A stretch of 64,000 nt of DNA from Noviherbaspirillum humi (GCF_900188095.1 NZ_FZOT01000006.1:62001-126000); one strand, 5' to 3'. Counted from the stretch's first letter, positions 17,572 to 27,430 are shown. Translations and numbers: made by a program. Notes: generated by a model not told the origin, from the sequence alone.

Positions 17572-18762
17572 GTGACCCAGCCCAAGAAATCCGTCCAGAC
17601 CGCGCTGATCCACAGCGACTACACCGCGCCGCCGGGCTTCGCCGCCTTTCCCACCGCCATCCACCATGCCTCCACCGTCCTGTTCAAGGATGTCGCCTCG
17701 CTGCGTTCCCGGAACTGGCAGGACAAGAACGCTTATACCTACGGCCTGCACGGCACGCCGACCACCTTCACCCTGGAAGCCCGTCTCGCCGCGATAGAAG
17801 GCGGCAATCACTGCCTGCTGGCGCCAAGCGGGCTGGCGGCGATTGCCATGGTCGACCTGGCGCTGCTGCGCACCGGCGACGACGTGCTCATTCCCGACAA
17901 TGTCTACAACCCGAACCGGGAAATGGGTCGCTGGCTGGAAAAGGATTTCGGCATCACGGCACGTTTCTACGATCCGCTCATCGGCGCCGGCATCGCCGAA
18001 CTGATCCAGCCGAACACCCGCCTGATCTGGACCGAGGCGCCCGGCTCGGTGTCGATGGAGGTGCCGGACGTGCCGGCCATCTGCGCCGTCGCCCGCGGTC
18101 GGCGCGAGCAGGGCCAGGACATCCTGGTGGCGATCGACAATACCTGGGCGGCCGGGCTGGCTTTCCCGGCCTTCGATCACGGCGTCGACATCGTGATGCA
18201 GGCCCTGACCAAGTACCAGTCCGGTGGTTCGGACGTGCTGATGGGCGCAGTGATCACCCGGGATAAGGCGCTGATCCATCGCATCGAGATGGCCCACATG
18301 CGCCTGGGCATGGGCGTGTCCGCCGACGATGCCTACCTGGTGATGCGCGGCCTGCCGACGATGAAGATGCGCTTCGAGGCCCACGACGCCGGCGCCCGCA
18401 AGGTGGCTGCGTGGCTGAAGCAGCGGCCGGAGATCGCCACCGTGCTGCACCCGGCATTCGAGGATTGCCCGGGGCACGACATCTGGAAGCGGGACTTCAC
18501 CGGCGCCGGCGGCTTGTTCTCGGTGATCTTCGATGAGCGCTACAGCGAGGCGCAGACCGATGCCTTCATCGACAGCCTGCGTCTGTTCAAGATCGGCTAC
18601 AGCTGGGGCGGTGCGAACAGCCTCTGCGTGCCATATCGCATGCAAGCCATGCGCTGGCACTGGCCGCACCAGGGCCAGCTGGTGCGCTTCAACATCGGGC
18701 TGGAGGCGCCGGACGACCTGATTGCCGACATCGAGCAGGCGCTGGCCGGGCTCGCTTCCTGA
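17572..18762 (+). CDS. metC: Cystathionine beta-lyase MetC
   Basis: 396 residues, PLP enzyme of the Cys/Met metabolism family that splits cystathionine to homocysteine, pyruvate and ammonia. The PLP lysine is Lys214 in ALTKYQSGGSDVLMG. TYGLHGTPT and YSWGGANSL (substrate carboxylate region) mark the MetC rather than MetB branch. The start is GTG, fixed by CAGGAGG eight bases upstream. It converges on the small membrane protein gene. Confidence 0.9.
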   Translation: MTQPKKSVQTALIHSDYTAPPGFAAFPTAIHHASTVLFKDVASLRSRNWQDKNAYTYGLHGTPTTFTLEARLAAIEGGNHCLLAPSGLAAIAMVDLALLRTGDDVLIPDNVYNPNREMGRWLEKDFGITARFYDPLIGAGIAELIQPNTRLIWTEAPGSVSMEVPDVPAICAVARGRREQGQDILVAIDNTWAAGLAFPAFDHGVDIVMQALTKYQSGGSDVLMGAVITRDKALIHRIEMAHMRLGMGVSADDAYLVMRGLPTMKMRFEAHDAGARKVAAWLKQRPEIATVLHPAFEDCPGHDIWKRDFTGAGGLFSVIFDERYSEAQTDAFIDSLRLFKIGYSWGGANSLCVPYRMQAMRWHWPHQGQLVRFNIGLEAPDDLIADIEQALAGLAS

Positions 18763-18787
18763 GCCGCCCGGCAGCGCTACCCAATTT

Positions 18788-19147
18788 TCACGGCATCGGC
18801 TTGTTGTCGTTCAGGTAGATGAAGCCCTTGATCAGCCGGTAAGCCTTCCACACCCAGGCAACGGACCAGATCAGCCATGCCAGCGGGATGCCGATCACCG
18901 TCAGGAACAGCACGCCGCCCAGCGCCATCCAGATGAAATACCACCAGAACGAGCGTATCTGCCAGGAATGATGGCTGTAGACGAAGGTGCCGGCGGTGTC
19001 GTCGCGCTTGACGTAGTTGAGGATCAGCGGGATCCAGGAAAAGGCGCCGAGCGAGAAGAAGAAGCTGGCGGCGTGAAACAGGTATAGCCACCAGGCCAGG
19101 TTCTTGCCGGATTGCAGGTTGTTGTCCAGTACCAGTTCCTGAGCCAT
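18788..19147 (-). CDS. Small membrane protein, DUF4870-like
   Basis: 119 residues with three hydrophobic segments (LAWWLYLFHAASFFFSLGAF; SFWWYFIWMALGGVLFLTVIGI; PLAWLIWSVAWVWKAYRLI) and a loop with DTAGTFVYSHHSWQIRSFWW, which resembles DUF4870-type membrane proteins of proteobacteria. The function is not known. It lies 29 bases after serB on the same strand and is probably the last gene of an mfd-serB-DUF4870 transcript. Confidence 0.7.
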   Translation of the reverse strand: MAQELVLDNNLQSGKNLAWWLYLFHAASFFFSLGAFSWIPLILNYVKRDDTAGTFVYSHHSWQIRSFWWYFIWMALGGVLFLTVIGIPLAWLIWSVAWVWKAYRLIKGFIYLNDNKPMP

Positions 19148-19176
19148 CGCATCTCCTCACTAGAGTGGGTGGGGAA

Positions 19177-20019
19177 TCAATCGAACAGGTTTAAGATGCC
19201 GTCCAACCCCACAAAATTCAATGCCACATCGGCCTGCGTGCGCACGACCGGCTTGGCGCGGAAGGCTACTGAGAGGCCGGAAATACCCATCATCTTCAGG
19301 TCGTTGGCGCCGTCGCCCATGACGATCGCCTGCCGGGTGGAAATGCCCAGTTCGGCGCAAACCCGTTCCACAGTGCGCTTTTTCTCGTCGGCATCCACGA
19401 TGCCGCCCACCACCTTGCCGGTCAGCTTGCCGTCTGCTACCTCAAGCAGGTTGGAATGGGTGTAGTCCAGCGCCAGCCTTTGCTTCATGCGGTCGGTGAA
19501 GAAGGTGAAGCCGCCCGAGACCAGCAGCGTCTTCAGGCCGGCGGCCTGAACCGCACGCAGCATGTTTTCGGCGCCCGGCGACAGTTTCAGGCGCTCGTCG
19601 TAGACCCGCTGCAGCGCGGAAGCATCGAGGCCCTTCAGCAGGCTGACGCGGCGCTTCAGGCTTTCCTGGAACTCGATCTCGCCGCGCATCGCCGCCTCGG
19701 TGATTTCCGCCACCTGCGGCTTGAGGCCCTGCATGTCGGCGATCTCATCGATGCATTCGATGGTGATCAGGGTGGAATCCATGTCCATCGCCACCAGGCC
19801 GAAGTCGCTCAGCTTGCGGCCGGGTTCGATGAAGGTGGCATCCAGCTTCGCCTCGAAGGCGGCTTGGCCGACCTCCGCCTTGAGCGCCGGATCGGCGGAC
19901 ACGCCTTCGCACCGGAAGGCGAGCGGGGAAAGCGCCACGACATGCTTGGCGCCAGCGATGCGGGCAATGCGGTCCACGGCCGGCCGGTCGGCCGACAATC
20001 CTTGCAGAATCAGGTTCAT
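19177..20019 (-). CDS. serB: Phosphoserine phosphatase SerB
   Basis: 280 residues, HAD-superfamily enzyme for the last step of serine synthesis. The catalytic DxDST is MDMDSTLIT at residues 78-86 with nucleophile Asp79. VSGGFTFF and GDGANDLKMM give the other HAD motifs. The N-terminal 70 residues form an ACT-like regulatory domain (a short version of the E. coli one). It follows mfd by 26 bases on the same strand. Confidence 0.95.
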   Translation of the reverse strand: MNLILQGLSADRPAVDRIARIAGAKHVVALSPLAFRCEGVSADPALKAEVGQAAFEAKLDATFIEPGRKLSDFGLVAMDMDSTLITIECIDEIADMQGLKPQVAEITEAAMRGEIEFQESLKRRVSLLKGLDASALQRVYDERLKLSPGAENMLRAVQAAGLKTLLVSGGFTFFTDRMKQRLALDYTHSNLLEVADGKLTGKVVGGIVDADEKKRTVERVCAELGISTRQAIVMGDGANDLKMMGISGLSVAFRAKPVVRTQADVALNFVGLDGILNLFD

Positions 20020-20045
20020 GTTCGAATCGTTGTTGAGTAATCTTG

Positions 20046-23000
20046 TCAGGCCGCCAGCGAGCGGATGGTGGTCTTCACCTGGCCGACGCGGGCGGCGAGG
20101 TCAGGCATGGCGGCCGTGATGCGCAGCTTGTCCTGGCCGTTCAGCTTGATATGGCGGTTCTTCTGCACCAGTTCGATGATGCGCATCGCGTCCACCGGCG
20201 GATTCGGCTGGAATTGCAGCACCGCCGACTCCGCATGGGCATCGATCTTGACGATGCCGATCTGCTTGGCCGACACCCGCAGGCGGTGCGTCTCCACCAG
20301 CGCCTTGACCGGGTCCGGCATCTTGCCGAAGCGGTCGATCAGTTCCTCCTGCATGCTGTCGATGGCATCCTGCGTCTCGCAGTTGGCGAGGCGCTTGTAC
20401 AGCGACAGGCGCTCGTGCACGTCGCCGCAATACTCGTTGGGCAGCAGGGCCGGCACATGCAGGTTGATTTCGGTGGTGGACGCCAGCGGCGCCGCCAAAT
20501 CCGGCTCCTTGCCGTTCTTGAGCGAGCGGATGGCTTCGCTCAGCATGTCGGAGTAGAGCTGGAAGCCGACCTCGTGCATCTCGCCCGACTGGTTCTCGCC
20601 CAGCACTTCACCGGCACCGCGGATCTCCAGGTCGTGCATGGCGAGGTAGAAGCCGCTGCCCAGTTCCTCCATCTGCTGGATCGCTTCCAGGCGGCGCTGC
20701 GCCTGCTTGGTCAGACCCTGCACATCGTGCACCAGCAGGTAGGCGTAGGCCTGGTGGTGCGAGCGGCCGACGCGGCCGCGCAGCTGGTGCAGCTGCGCCA
20801 GGCCGAACTTGTCGGCGCGATGCATGACGATGGTGTTGGCGGTCGGCACGTCGATGCCGGTCTCGATGATGGTGGTGCAGAGCAGGATGTTGAATCGCTG
20901 GGCGACGAAGTCGCGCATCACCTTTTCCAGGTCGCGTTCATGCATCTGACCGTGGGCCACGGCGATGCGCGCCTCGGGCAGCAGCCGCTCAAGCATCTGG
21001 CGCCGGTTCTCGATGGTCTCCACTTCGTTGTGCAGGAAATACACCTGGCCGCCGCGCTTGAGCTCCCGCAGGCAGGCTTCGCGCACCACCGATTCGTCCT
21101 CGCGCCGCACGAAGGTCTTGATCGCCAGGCGCTTCTGCGGCGCGGTGGCGATGACGGAGAAGTCGCGCATGCCTTCCAGCGCCATGCCGAGGGTGCGCGG
21201 AATCGGCGTGGCGGTGAGCGTCAGCACATCCACTTCGGCGCGCAGCGCCTTCAGCGCCTCTTTCTGGCGCACGCCGAAACGGTGCTCCTCATCGATGATG
21301 ACCAGGCCCAGGCGCTGGAACTTCACTTCGCTGGACAACAGCTTGTGGGTGCCGATGACGATGTCCACCGTGCCTTCGGCCAGGCCCTTGATCGCCGCCG
21401 ACACTTCCTTGCCGGTGCGGAAGCGCGACAGCTCGGCGATCTTCACCGGCCAGTCGGCGAAGCGGTCGGCAAAGGTCTGCGCATGCTGCTCCGCCAGCAG
21501 GGTGGTGGGCGCCAGGATGGCGACCTGCTTGCCGCCCATCACCGCGACGAAGGCGGCGCGCAGCGCCACTTCCGTCTTGCCGAAGCCGACGTCGCCGCAG
21601 ATCAGGCGGTCCATCGGGCGGCCGCTGGTCATGTCCTGGATCACCGCATTGATGGCAGCGCTCTGGTCTGGCGTCTCGTCGAAGCCGAAGCTTTCGGCGA
21701 AGGTTTCGTAGTCGCGCGCCGAGTACTGGAAGGCGTGGCCCTGGCGCACCGCGCGTCGCGCGTACAGGTTGAGCAGCTCGGCGGCGGTGTCGCGCACTTG
21801 CTGCGCCGCCTTGCGCTTGGCCTTTTCCCACTGGCCGGAACCGAGCGAATGCAGCGGCGCGTCCTCGGGCGAGGCGCCGGAGTAGCGGGATATGACGTGC
21901 AGCTGCGACACCGGCACGTAGAGCTTGCTCTCCTTGGCGTACTCCAGGTGCAGGAACTCGGTTTCGCCTTCGCCGAGATCCATGCTCACCAGGCCCATGT
22001 AGCGGCCGATGCCGTGGTTGACGTGCACCACCGGGTCGCCGATCTTGAGTTCCGACAGATCGCGCACCATCGCGTCGACCTGGCTCGTGGCTTCCTGGCG
22101 TTTGCGGCCGGCGCGGCGGCCGCTGCCGGCATAAAGCTCGGTCTCGGTGATGAAAGCCAGATTGCCCAGGTCCGGGCCAAGCTGGAAGCCGGCGTGCAGC
22201 GGCGCCACGCCGAGCATCACCCGGCCGTCGCTGGCGGCGAAATCCTCGAAGCCGGCGCAGCCTTCCAGGTCGAGCTTGAACTCGCTGAAGTACTGCTGCA
22301 GGGTTTCGCGGCGGCCGCTGGAGTCGGCGCAGATCATCACCCGCTTGTCGGTCTGCAGCAGGAAGGAGCGCAGGTTGGCAAGCGGATCGTCGATGCGGCG
22401 ATTGACTGCGATATTGGGCAGCGGCGCCGAGATTTCCGACGGCTCATCCGATGGCTGCAACACCATGCGGCCGTGCGGCTTGGCCAGGGTGAAGAAATCG
22501 TCGCCGGTGAGGAACAAGTCTTGCGGCGGCAGCAGCGGCCGTTCCCGGTCCGATCTCAGGAATTGGTAGCGCGACTGGGTGTCGCTCCAGAAGCGGCGGA
22601 TGGCTTCGTCGACATTGCCGACGAAGGCCAGCGTGGCATCTTCCGGCAGGTACTGGAACAGGGTGGCGGTTTCATCGAAGAACAGCGGCAGGTAATACTC
22701 GATGCCGGCCGACGGCACGCCGTTGCCGATGTCCTTGTAGATCGGCGACTTGGTCGGATCGCCCTCGAACACTTCGCGCCAGCGCTTGCGGAAGGCGGTG
22801 CGGGAGGCTTCGTCCATCGGGAATTCCCGCCCCGGCAGCAGGCGCACTTCCTTCACCGGATACAGCGAGCGCTGGGTGTCGGCATCGAAGGTGCGGATGG
22901 TCTCGATCGCCTCGTCGAACAGGTCGATGCGATAAGGCAGGGCCGAGCCCATCGGGAACAGGTCGATCAGTCCGCCGCGCACCGAATACTCGCCGGGCGA

Positions 23001-23492
23001 CATCACCTGGGTGACATGCGCATAGCCGGCGAGCGTCAGCTGGGTCTTGAGGCGGGCTTCATCGAGGGTCTCGCCCTGCTTGAAGAAAAAGGTGTATGCG
23101 GCGAGGAAGGAGGGCGGCGCCATGCGCAGCAGCGCGGTGCTGGCCGGCACGATGAGCACGTCGGACTGGCCGTTTTGCACGTCATACAGGGTGGCCAGGC
23201 GCTCGGAAACCAGATCCTGGTGCGGGGAAAACGCATCGTAGGGCAGGGTTTCCCAGTCGGGCAGCAGGTGGCAGCGCAATTCCGTGCCCTGGCGGTGGGC
23301 GAACCAGGGAATCTCAACCAGCAGGCGCTGGGCATCGGCGGCATTGGCAACGACGATGGCCAGCTGACGCTTTTCCGCCTTGAGCCGGAGGCCTGCTTCC
23401 GCCAGGACGAAGGAATCGGCGGAGCCGTGGACGGCCGGCAGGGCGTGGCGGTGACCGGGTTTGGGAAGGGCGTTCTTGAGATCGAATGACAT
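20046..23492 (-). CDS. mfd: Transcription-repair coupling factor Mfd
   Basis: 1148 residues, the same length as E. coli Mfd. Domains in order: UvrB-like N-terminal region (LPDWETLPYDAFSPHQDLVSER), RNA-polymerase interaction domain (VHVNHGIGRYMGL), RecG-like translocase with Walker A GDVGFGKTE and DEEHRFG box, helicase motifs (LTATPIPRTL, LRGRVGRS) and the C-terminal TRCF domain. It removes stalled RNA polymerase and recruits UvrA. The frame opens at 23579, but a TATAAT on this strand at 23563-23568 lies downstream of that codon, so 23492 is used. Confidence 0.95.
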   Translation of the reverse strand: MSFDLKNALPKPGHRHALPAVHGSADSFVLAEAGLRLKAEKRQLAIVVANAADAQRLLVEIPWFAHRQGTELRCHLLPDWETLPYDAFSPHQDLVSERLATLYDVQNGQSDVLIVPASTALLRMAPPSFLAAYTFFFKQGETLDEARLKTQLTLAGYAHVTQVMSPGEYSVRGGLIDLFPMGSALPYRIDLFDEAIETIRTFDADTQRSLYPVKEVRLLPGREFPMDEASRTAFRKRWREVFEGDPTKSPIYKDIGNGVPSAGIEYYLPLFFDETATLFQYLPEDATLAFVGNVDEAIRRFWSDTQSRYQFLRSDRERPLLPPQDLFLTGDDFFTLAKPHGRMVLQPSDEPSEISAPLPNIAVNRRIDDPLANLRSFLLQTDKRVMICADSSGRRETLQQYFSEFKLDLEGCAGFEDFAASDGRVMLGVAPLHAGFQLGPDLGNLAFITETELYAGSGRRAGRKRQEATSQVDAMVRDLSELKIGDPVVHVNHGIGRYMGLVSMDLGEGETEFLHLEYAKESKLYVPVSQLHVISRYSGASPEDAPLHSLGSGQWEKAKRKAAQQVRDTAAELLNLYARRAVRQGHAFQYSARDYETFAESFGFDETPDQSAAINAVIQDMTSGRPMDRLICGDVGFGKTEVALRAAFVAVMGGKQVAILAPTTLLAEQHAQTFADRFADWPVKIAELSRFRTGKEVSAAIKGLAEGTVDIVIGTHKLLSSEVKFQRLGLVIIDEEHRFGVRQKEALKALRAEVDVLTLTATPIPRTLGMALEGMRDFSVIATAPQKRLAIKTFVRREDESVVREACLRELKRGGQVYFLHNEVETIENRRQMLERLLPEARIAVAHGQMHERDLEKVMRDFVAQRFNILLCTTIIETGIDVPTANTIVMHRADKFGLAQLHQLRGRVGRSHHQAYAYLLVHDVQGLTKQAQRRLEAIQQMEELGSGFYLAMHDLEIRGAGEVLGENQSGEMHEVGFQLYSDMLSEAIRSLKNGKEPDLAAPLASTTEINLHVPALLPNEYCGDVHERLSLYKRLANCETQDAIDSMQEELIDRFGKMPDPVKALVETHRLRVSAKQIGIVKIDAHAESAVLQFQPNPPVDAMRIIELVQKNRHIKLNGQDKLRITAAMPDLAARVGQVKTTIRSLAA

Positions 23493-23562
23493 CGGTATGG
23501 AAGACGGCAAGCGTTCCAGTCCGAGGGAGCCCGCGCTGCCCGGCTGAAACAATGAACCGGAG

Positions 23563-23568
23563 ATTATA
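23563..23568 (-). promoter_or_regulatory. Probable -10 box of mfd promoter
   Basis: A perfect TATAAT on the minus strand about 70 bases before the mfd ATG; no convincing -35 box accompanies it. Confidence 0.35.
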
Positions 23569-23697
23569 AACGAAGGCATTTGCCGGCCCCGGCGCCTCCC
23601 GGCTGCTGTTGGAGTGCCGGGCTAAGGTATGATTCCCGTTCCCGATAGCAAACCATGACAGCGCCTGGACCACCGGCCAGCCGCTGCGCGCCATTTG

Positions 23698-24396
23698 ATG
23701 AGTTCCACCCGTTTCCATGCCCTGATTCCCGCCGCCGGCGTCGGCGCACGCCTCGGCGCGACCCTGCCCAAGCAGTACCTGCCGCTTGCCGGCAAGCCGA
23801 TGCTGCTGCATGCGCTCCAGGCCTTCGTCGATTCGCCGCAGATCGACCGCATCCACCTCGTCGTCAGCGCCGCGGACGGCTATGTCGATGAGGCCCTAAG
23901 TGCCGAGCCCGAACTGCAGGGCAGGGTGAACGTCCTGCGCTGCGGCGGCGAGACCCGCAAGGCGTCGGTGCTGAACGGCCTGCGCACGATCGCCGGCGAA
24001 ACACGGGTAAACGACTGGATCCTGGTTCACGATGCCGCTCGACCGGGGCTGACGCCGCAACTGGTGAGCAAGCTCATCGACGCCGTGGCCGACAGCCCGG
24101 TGGGCGGCTTGCTGGCGCTGCCGGTGGTGGATACGCTGAAGGCCGCCGATGCGAACGGAAGCGCCGAACGCACCGTGCCGCGCGCCGGCCTGTGGGCGGC
24201 GCAGACGCCGCAGATGTTCCGCCATGGCCTGCTGCTGCGGGCGCTGGAAGCCGCCGGCGAAATCACCGACGATGCCAGCGCGATCGAAGCGCTCGGCCTG
24301 CGCCCGCTGCTGATCGAAGGCAGTCCGCGCAACTTCAAGGTCACCCTGCCGCACGACATTGCGCTGGCCGAACTTTATCTGAAAGGACAAGCATGA
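23698..24396 (+). CDS. ispD: 2-C-methyl-D-erythritol 4-phosphate cytidylyltransferase IspD
   Basis: 232 residues. Third step of the MEP isoprenoid pathway: CTP + MEP to CDP-ME. The N-terminal nucleotide-binding stretch [29 protein letters not shown] is diagnostic, as are [10 protein letters not shown] and [10 protein letters not shown]. The ATG at 23698 is directly preceded by an in-frame TTG; ATG is preferred. It is divergent from mfd and overlaps ispF by ATGA. Confidence 0.96.
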   Translation: MSSTRFHALIPAAGVGARLGATLPKQYLPLAGKPMLLHALQAFVDSPQIDRIHLVVSAADGYVDEALSAEPELQGRVNVLRCGGETRKASVLNGLRTIAGETRVNDWILVHDAARPGLTPQLVSKLIDAVADSPVGGLLALPVVDTLKAADANGSAERTVPRAGLWAAQTPQMFRHGLLLRALEAAGEITDDASAIEALGLRPLLIEGSPRNFKVTLPHDIALAELYLKGQA

Positions 24397-24878
24397 AGAC
24401 CACGATCCGCGTCGGCCAGGGCTACGATTGCCATGCATTGGTACCGGGCCGCAAGCTGATTCTCGGCGGCGTGGATATTCCCCACGCCAGCGGCCTGCTC
24501 GGCCACTCCGATGCCGACGCGCTCCTGCATGCAATCACTGACGCCATGCTCGGCGCAGCGGCGCTGGGCGACATCGGCCGGCATTTTCCGGATACCGATG
24601 CCGAGTTCGCCGGTGCCGATTCGCGCGCATTGCTGCGGGAAGCCTGTCGCCGGGTGAGGGCAGCCGGCTATCTGGTGGGGAACGTCGATGCCACCATCAT
24701 CGCCCAGGCGCCGAAGATGGCGCCGCACATTCCGCAGATGGTCCTGCATGTGGCCGAGGACCTGGGCATCGCGCCGGATGAGGTGAACGTCAAGGCCAAG
24801 ACGAACGAAAGCCTCGGCTGGGAAGGCCGGGAAGAAGGAATTGCCGCGCAGGCGGTGGTGCTGCTGGTTCGGGCGTAA
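24393..24878 (+). CDS. ispF: 2-C-methyl-D-erythritol 2,4-cyclodiphosphate synthase IspF
   Basis: 161 residues. Converts CDP-ME 2-phosphate to MEcPP. The zinc ligands are Asp12 and His14 in GQGYDCHAL and the His of [40 protein letters not shown] closes the protein. The start overlaps the ispD stop by four bases with AAAGGA upstream. dxr of the same pathway lies at 58.7 kb in this window. Confidence 0.97.
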   Translation: MKTTIRVGQGYDCHALVPGRKLILGGVDIPHASGLLGHSDADALLHAITDAMLGAAALGDIGRHFPDTDAEFAGADSRALLREACRRVRAAGYLVGNVDATIIAQAPKMAPHIPQMVLHVAEDLGIAPDEVNVKAKTNESLGWEGREEGIAAQAVVLLVRA

Positions 24879-24898
24879 GGAATTTCCGGGCGGAAGAA

Positions 24899-25114
24899 TC
24901 AGCCGCCGCCGATGCCTTCCACGATCTTGCCGGTGCCGCCGCAGTTCGGGCAAGGGGTGCCGTCGCCCAGTTTGCCCTTGCCGCTGCATTGGGGGCACAA
25001 GTCCTCGCCGGTGCCCGGGGTGCCCGGCGCGGCTTCGTCGCCCGGATTCATTTGCGAACCGGGATTGCCGCCCTGGTTGCCGCCCTGGTTGCCGCCTTGA
25101 TTGCCTGCATTCAT
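24899..25114 (-). CDS. Small Gly/Asn-rich protein with paired DnaJ-type zinc-knuckle motifs
   Basis: 71 residues. The first half is low complexity (repeats of NQGG, then NPGSQMNPGDEA). The second half has two CxxCxGxG motifs, CPQCSGKGKLGDG and CPNCGGTGKIVEG, the zinc-ribbon signature of DnaJ, which could bind one zinc. An AGGAGG four bases before the ATG at 25114 fixes the start over an earlier in-frame ATG. It lies downstream of envZ on the same strand. Function unknown; a zinc-dependent thiol or chaperone-like role is only a guess. Confidence 0.65.
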   Translation of the reverse strand: MNAGNQGGNQGGNQGGNPGSQMNPGDEAAPGTPGTGEDLCPQCSGKGKLGDGTPCPNCGGTGKIVEGIGGG

Positions 25115-25233
25115 GGAGCCTCCTCTTGCCGATCCGGACGAACGGAACATCCCGCGATGATCCGGGATGCGGACTTGGTAGATTGCTCACGAAGAGGGAA
25201 GTTCAGCGGCGGCGCAGACGGCGAGCGGACTGG

Positions 25234-26574
25234 TCAGGCGGCGGGCAGGGTGATGCCCGCCTTCAGGCCGCCGCCCTCCCGGTTGGCAAGCTTGAGTTCG
25301 CCGCGATGGCGCTTGACGATGCGCTCGACGATGGCCAGGCCGAGGCCGGAGCCGTTCGCCTGGCTGCGGGCGACGTTGAGTCGGGTGAAAGGACGCAGCA
25401 GGCGCTCCAGTTCGCTGTCGGGAACGCCGTCGCCATGGTCGGCGATCTCCAGCAGCGCCTTTCCGCCTTCCAAGCGGCAGGCAATGTCGATGGTGGCGAT
25501 TTCCTCGTCTTCCTTCTTGCCGTAGCGGCGCGCATTCTCGATCAGGTTGTTGATGACGCGGCGCAGGTCTGTCGCATCCCCTTGCACATGGATGCCATCG
25601 GCAACCCGGGCATCGATGCGAACGTCGGGCAGGCGCGCCGCTTCCTCCGCCGTCTGCGTCAGCAGGCCGCTCAGATCGACGCGGGTGAACTTGGCGACAT
25701 CGGTCGGCCGGGCGTAGTCGAGGAACTGGCCGATGATGGCATCCATCTGGGTCAGGTCGGACTGCATGCCCTTGCGTGCATCGTCCGGCAGGTGGGCCAT
25801 TTCCACCTCCAGCTGCATGCGCGCCAGCGGCGTGCGCAGGTCGTGCGAGATGCCGGCGAGAATCACGGCGCGATCGGACGCCACCCGCTCGAGGTCGTCC
25901 ACCATCTGGTTGAAGCTGCGGTTGGCCTGGCGGATCTCCGCCGGCCCGCTTTCCGGCAGGGGAGGCGGGCGCTGGCCGGCAGCGATGGCGCGGGTGGCGG
26001 CGGTCAGGTTGGCCAGCGGCTGGTTGATCAGCCGCGAGATGAACACCGCGCCCACCAGCGCCATCAGCAGGGTGATGGTGCCCCAGCCCAGCCACTGGAT
26101 GCCGGACACCCGCTCGATACGTTCGCGGTCGAGGCGCAGCCAGTATTCATCATCCTCGATCTTGAAGCTGATCCAGAAGCCGGCGACGTCATTGACCCGG
26201 CCGGCGAACTTGGTATCGGCGCCCAGGTTGTCGCGCACCGTGTCGCGCAGGATGGGCAGCAGCACGTTGTCAGGCGGCGGCTCCACCTCATCGCTCTTTT
26301 CCAGCGGATAGATGCGGATCCCCTCGTTGCTGGCGAGATCGAACAGCAGTTCGCGCCGCAGGTCGGGCGCGGAGTGGGTCAGCGCGGCCCGGGTGATGGT
26401 GACGATGGAAATGATCTGGGCCGCCAGCTGCTGGGCGCGCGGCGTGCGCTCGACGACCCGGAAGCTCGCGACCCAGGCGGCGAGGCTGGCGGTGATGAGA
26501 AAGGCAAGCAGGAAGAAGGTGCGCCACAGCAGGCCGCTCTTCAGCCAGCCGAGGCGGTTCAGCTTGCTCCGCAT
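25234..26574 (-). CDS. envZ: Sensor histidine kinase, EnvZ type
   Basis: 446 residues. Transmembrane helices at about 17-38 and 161-181 enclose a periplasmic sensor region of some 120 residues; a HAMP domain follows. The phosphorylated His is His244 in GISHDLRTPLARMQ. The N box is NNLIENARRYG, and the G boxes are IADHGDGVP and GSGLGLAIV. It lies 38 bases after ompR on the same strand and phosphorylates it. In E. coli the pair responds to osmolarity and sets porin levels; here the stimulus is inferred. Confidence 0.92.
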   Translation of the reverse strand: MRSKLNRLGWLKSGLLWRTFFLLAFLITASLAAWVASFRVVERTPRAQQLAAQIISIVTITRAALTHSAPDLRRELLFDLASNEGIRIYPLEKSDEVEPPPDNVLLPILRDTVRDNLGADTKFAGRVNDVAGFWISFKIEDDEYWLRLDRERIERVSGIQWLGWGTITLLMALVGAVFISRLINQPLANLTAATRAIAAGQRPPPLPESGPAEIRQANRSFNQMVDDLERVASDRAVILAGISHDLRTPLARMQLEVEMAHLPDDARKGMQSDLTQMDAIIGQFLDYARPTDVAKFTRVDLSGLLTQTAEEAARLPDVRIDARVADGIHVQGDATDLRRVINNLIENARRYGKKEDEEIATIDIACRLEGGKALLEIADHGDGVPDSELERLLRPFTRLNVARSQANGSGLGLAIVERIVKRHRGELKLANREGGGLKAGITLPAA

Positions 26575-26612
26575 GCTGGAAAAGGGGAGCGCGGATTCTT
26601 CGGGCGAACTGA

Positions 26613-27380
26613 TCAGCGCGATTGTCCTTCGGGAATGAACACGTAGCCGAGGCCCCAGACGGTCTGGATGAAAGCAGGGTTGGAGGGGTCGCTCTCGATC
26701 AGCTTGCGCAGGCGGGAGATCTGGACGTCGAGGCTGCGGTCGAACACTTCGTATTCGCGGCCGCGAGCCAGCTCCATCAATTTCTCGCGCGACAGCGGCT
26801 GCCGCGGATGGCGGGCAAACACCTTCAGCACCGAAAACTCGCCGGTGGTGAGGCTGATGCTCTCGCCATTTTTCTTCAGGGTGCGGGTGCCGAGATCGAG
26901 CACGAAATCGCCGAAGGCGAAGGTTTGCGGCGTTTCCGACGGCGCACCGGGAATCTCGTCGGGACCCTTGCGGCGCAGGACGGCGTTGATGCGCGCCACC
27001 AGCTCGCGCGGATTGAAGGGCTTGGGCAGATAGTCGTCGGCGCCCATTTCCAGGCCGACGATGCGGTCCACGTCCTCGCCCTTGGCGGTGAGCATGATGA
27101 TCGGCGTCTGGTCGCCGGCGCCGCGCAGGCGGCGGCAGATCGACAGGCCATCCTCGCCGGGCAGCATGAGGTCGAGCACCAGCAGATCGTAGCGCTCGCG
27201 CAGCCAGAACTTGTTCATGCTCTGGGCATTTTCAGCGGTGACGACATTGAATCCCTGCTCCGACAGGTAGCGGCGCAGAAGATCGCGCAGGCGCGCATCG
27301 TCGTCCACGACGAGGATCTTGGCCTGGTGCGCATGCTGGGAGACGGCGCTGGCGTTGCCAGCAAGATTTGTCGTATTCAT
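26613..27380 (-). CDS. ompR: Two-component response regulator OmpR
   Basis: 255 residues. Receiver domain with the acidic cluster VVDDD, phospho-acceptor Asp70 in LLVLDLMLPGEDG, and the Lys of DDYLPKPFNP; then a winged-helix DNA-binding domain (LTTGEFSVLKVFARHPRQPLSREKLM, VDVQISRLRKLIE-type helix, VWGLGYVFIP). It is the first gene of ompR-envZ. A good promoter lies 51-79 bases upstream. No ribosome site stands out before the ATG. Confidence 0.95.
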   Translation of the reverse strand: MNTTNLAGNASAVSQHAHQAKILVVDDDARLRDLLRRYLSEQGFNVVTAENAQSMNKFWLRERYDLLVLDLMLPGEDGLSICRRLRGAGDQTPIIMLTAKGEDVDRIVGLEMGADDYLPKPFNPRELVARINAVLRRKGPDEIPGAPSETPQTFAFGDFVLDLGTRTLKKNGESISLTTGEFSVLKVFARHPRQPLSREKLMELARGREYEVFDRSLDVQISRLRKLIESDPSNPAFIQTVWGLGYVFIPEGQSR

Positions 27381-27430
27381 GGCGCTATGGTAAGGTCGAC
27401 TAGCGGGTTTTGATAGAGGAATGACGTAGT

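Noticed and set aside
20043-23489. A 1148-codon open frame on the plus strand opposite mfd
   Set aside because: It mirrors mfd codon by codon, its protein is full of Arg/His/Gly/Gln without any domain, and GC-rich codon bias readily opens the opposite strand. mfd is unmistakable.
25142-25165. Hairpin between envZ and the zinc-knuckle gene (CATCCCG ... CGGGATG)
   Set aside because: Short, interrupted and without a T-run, so not called as a terminator; the small gene may still be cotranscribed with envZ.
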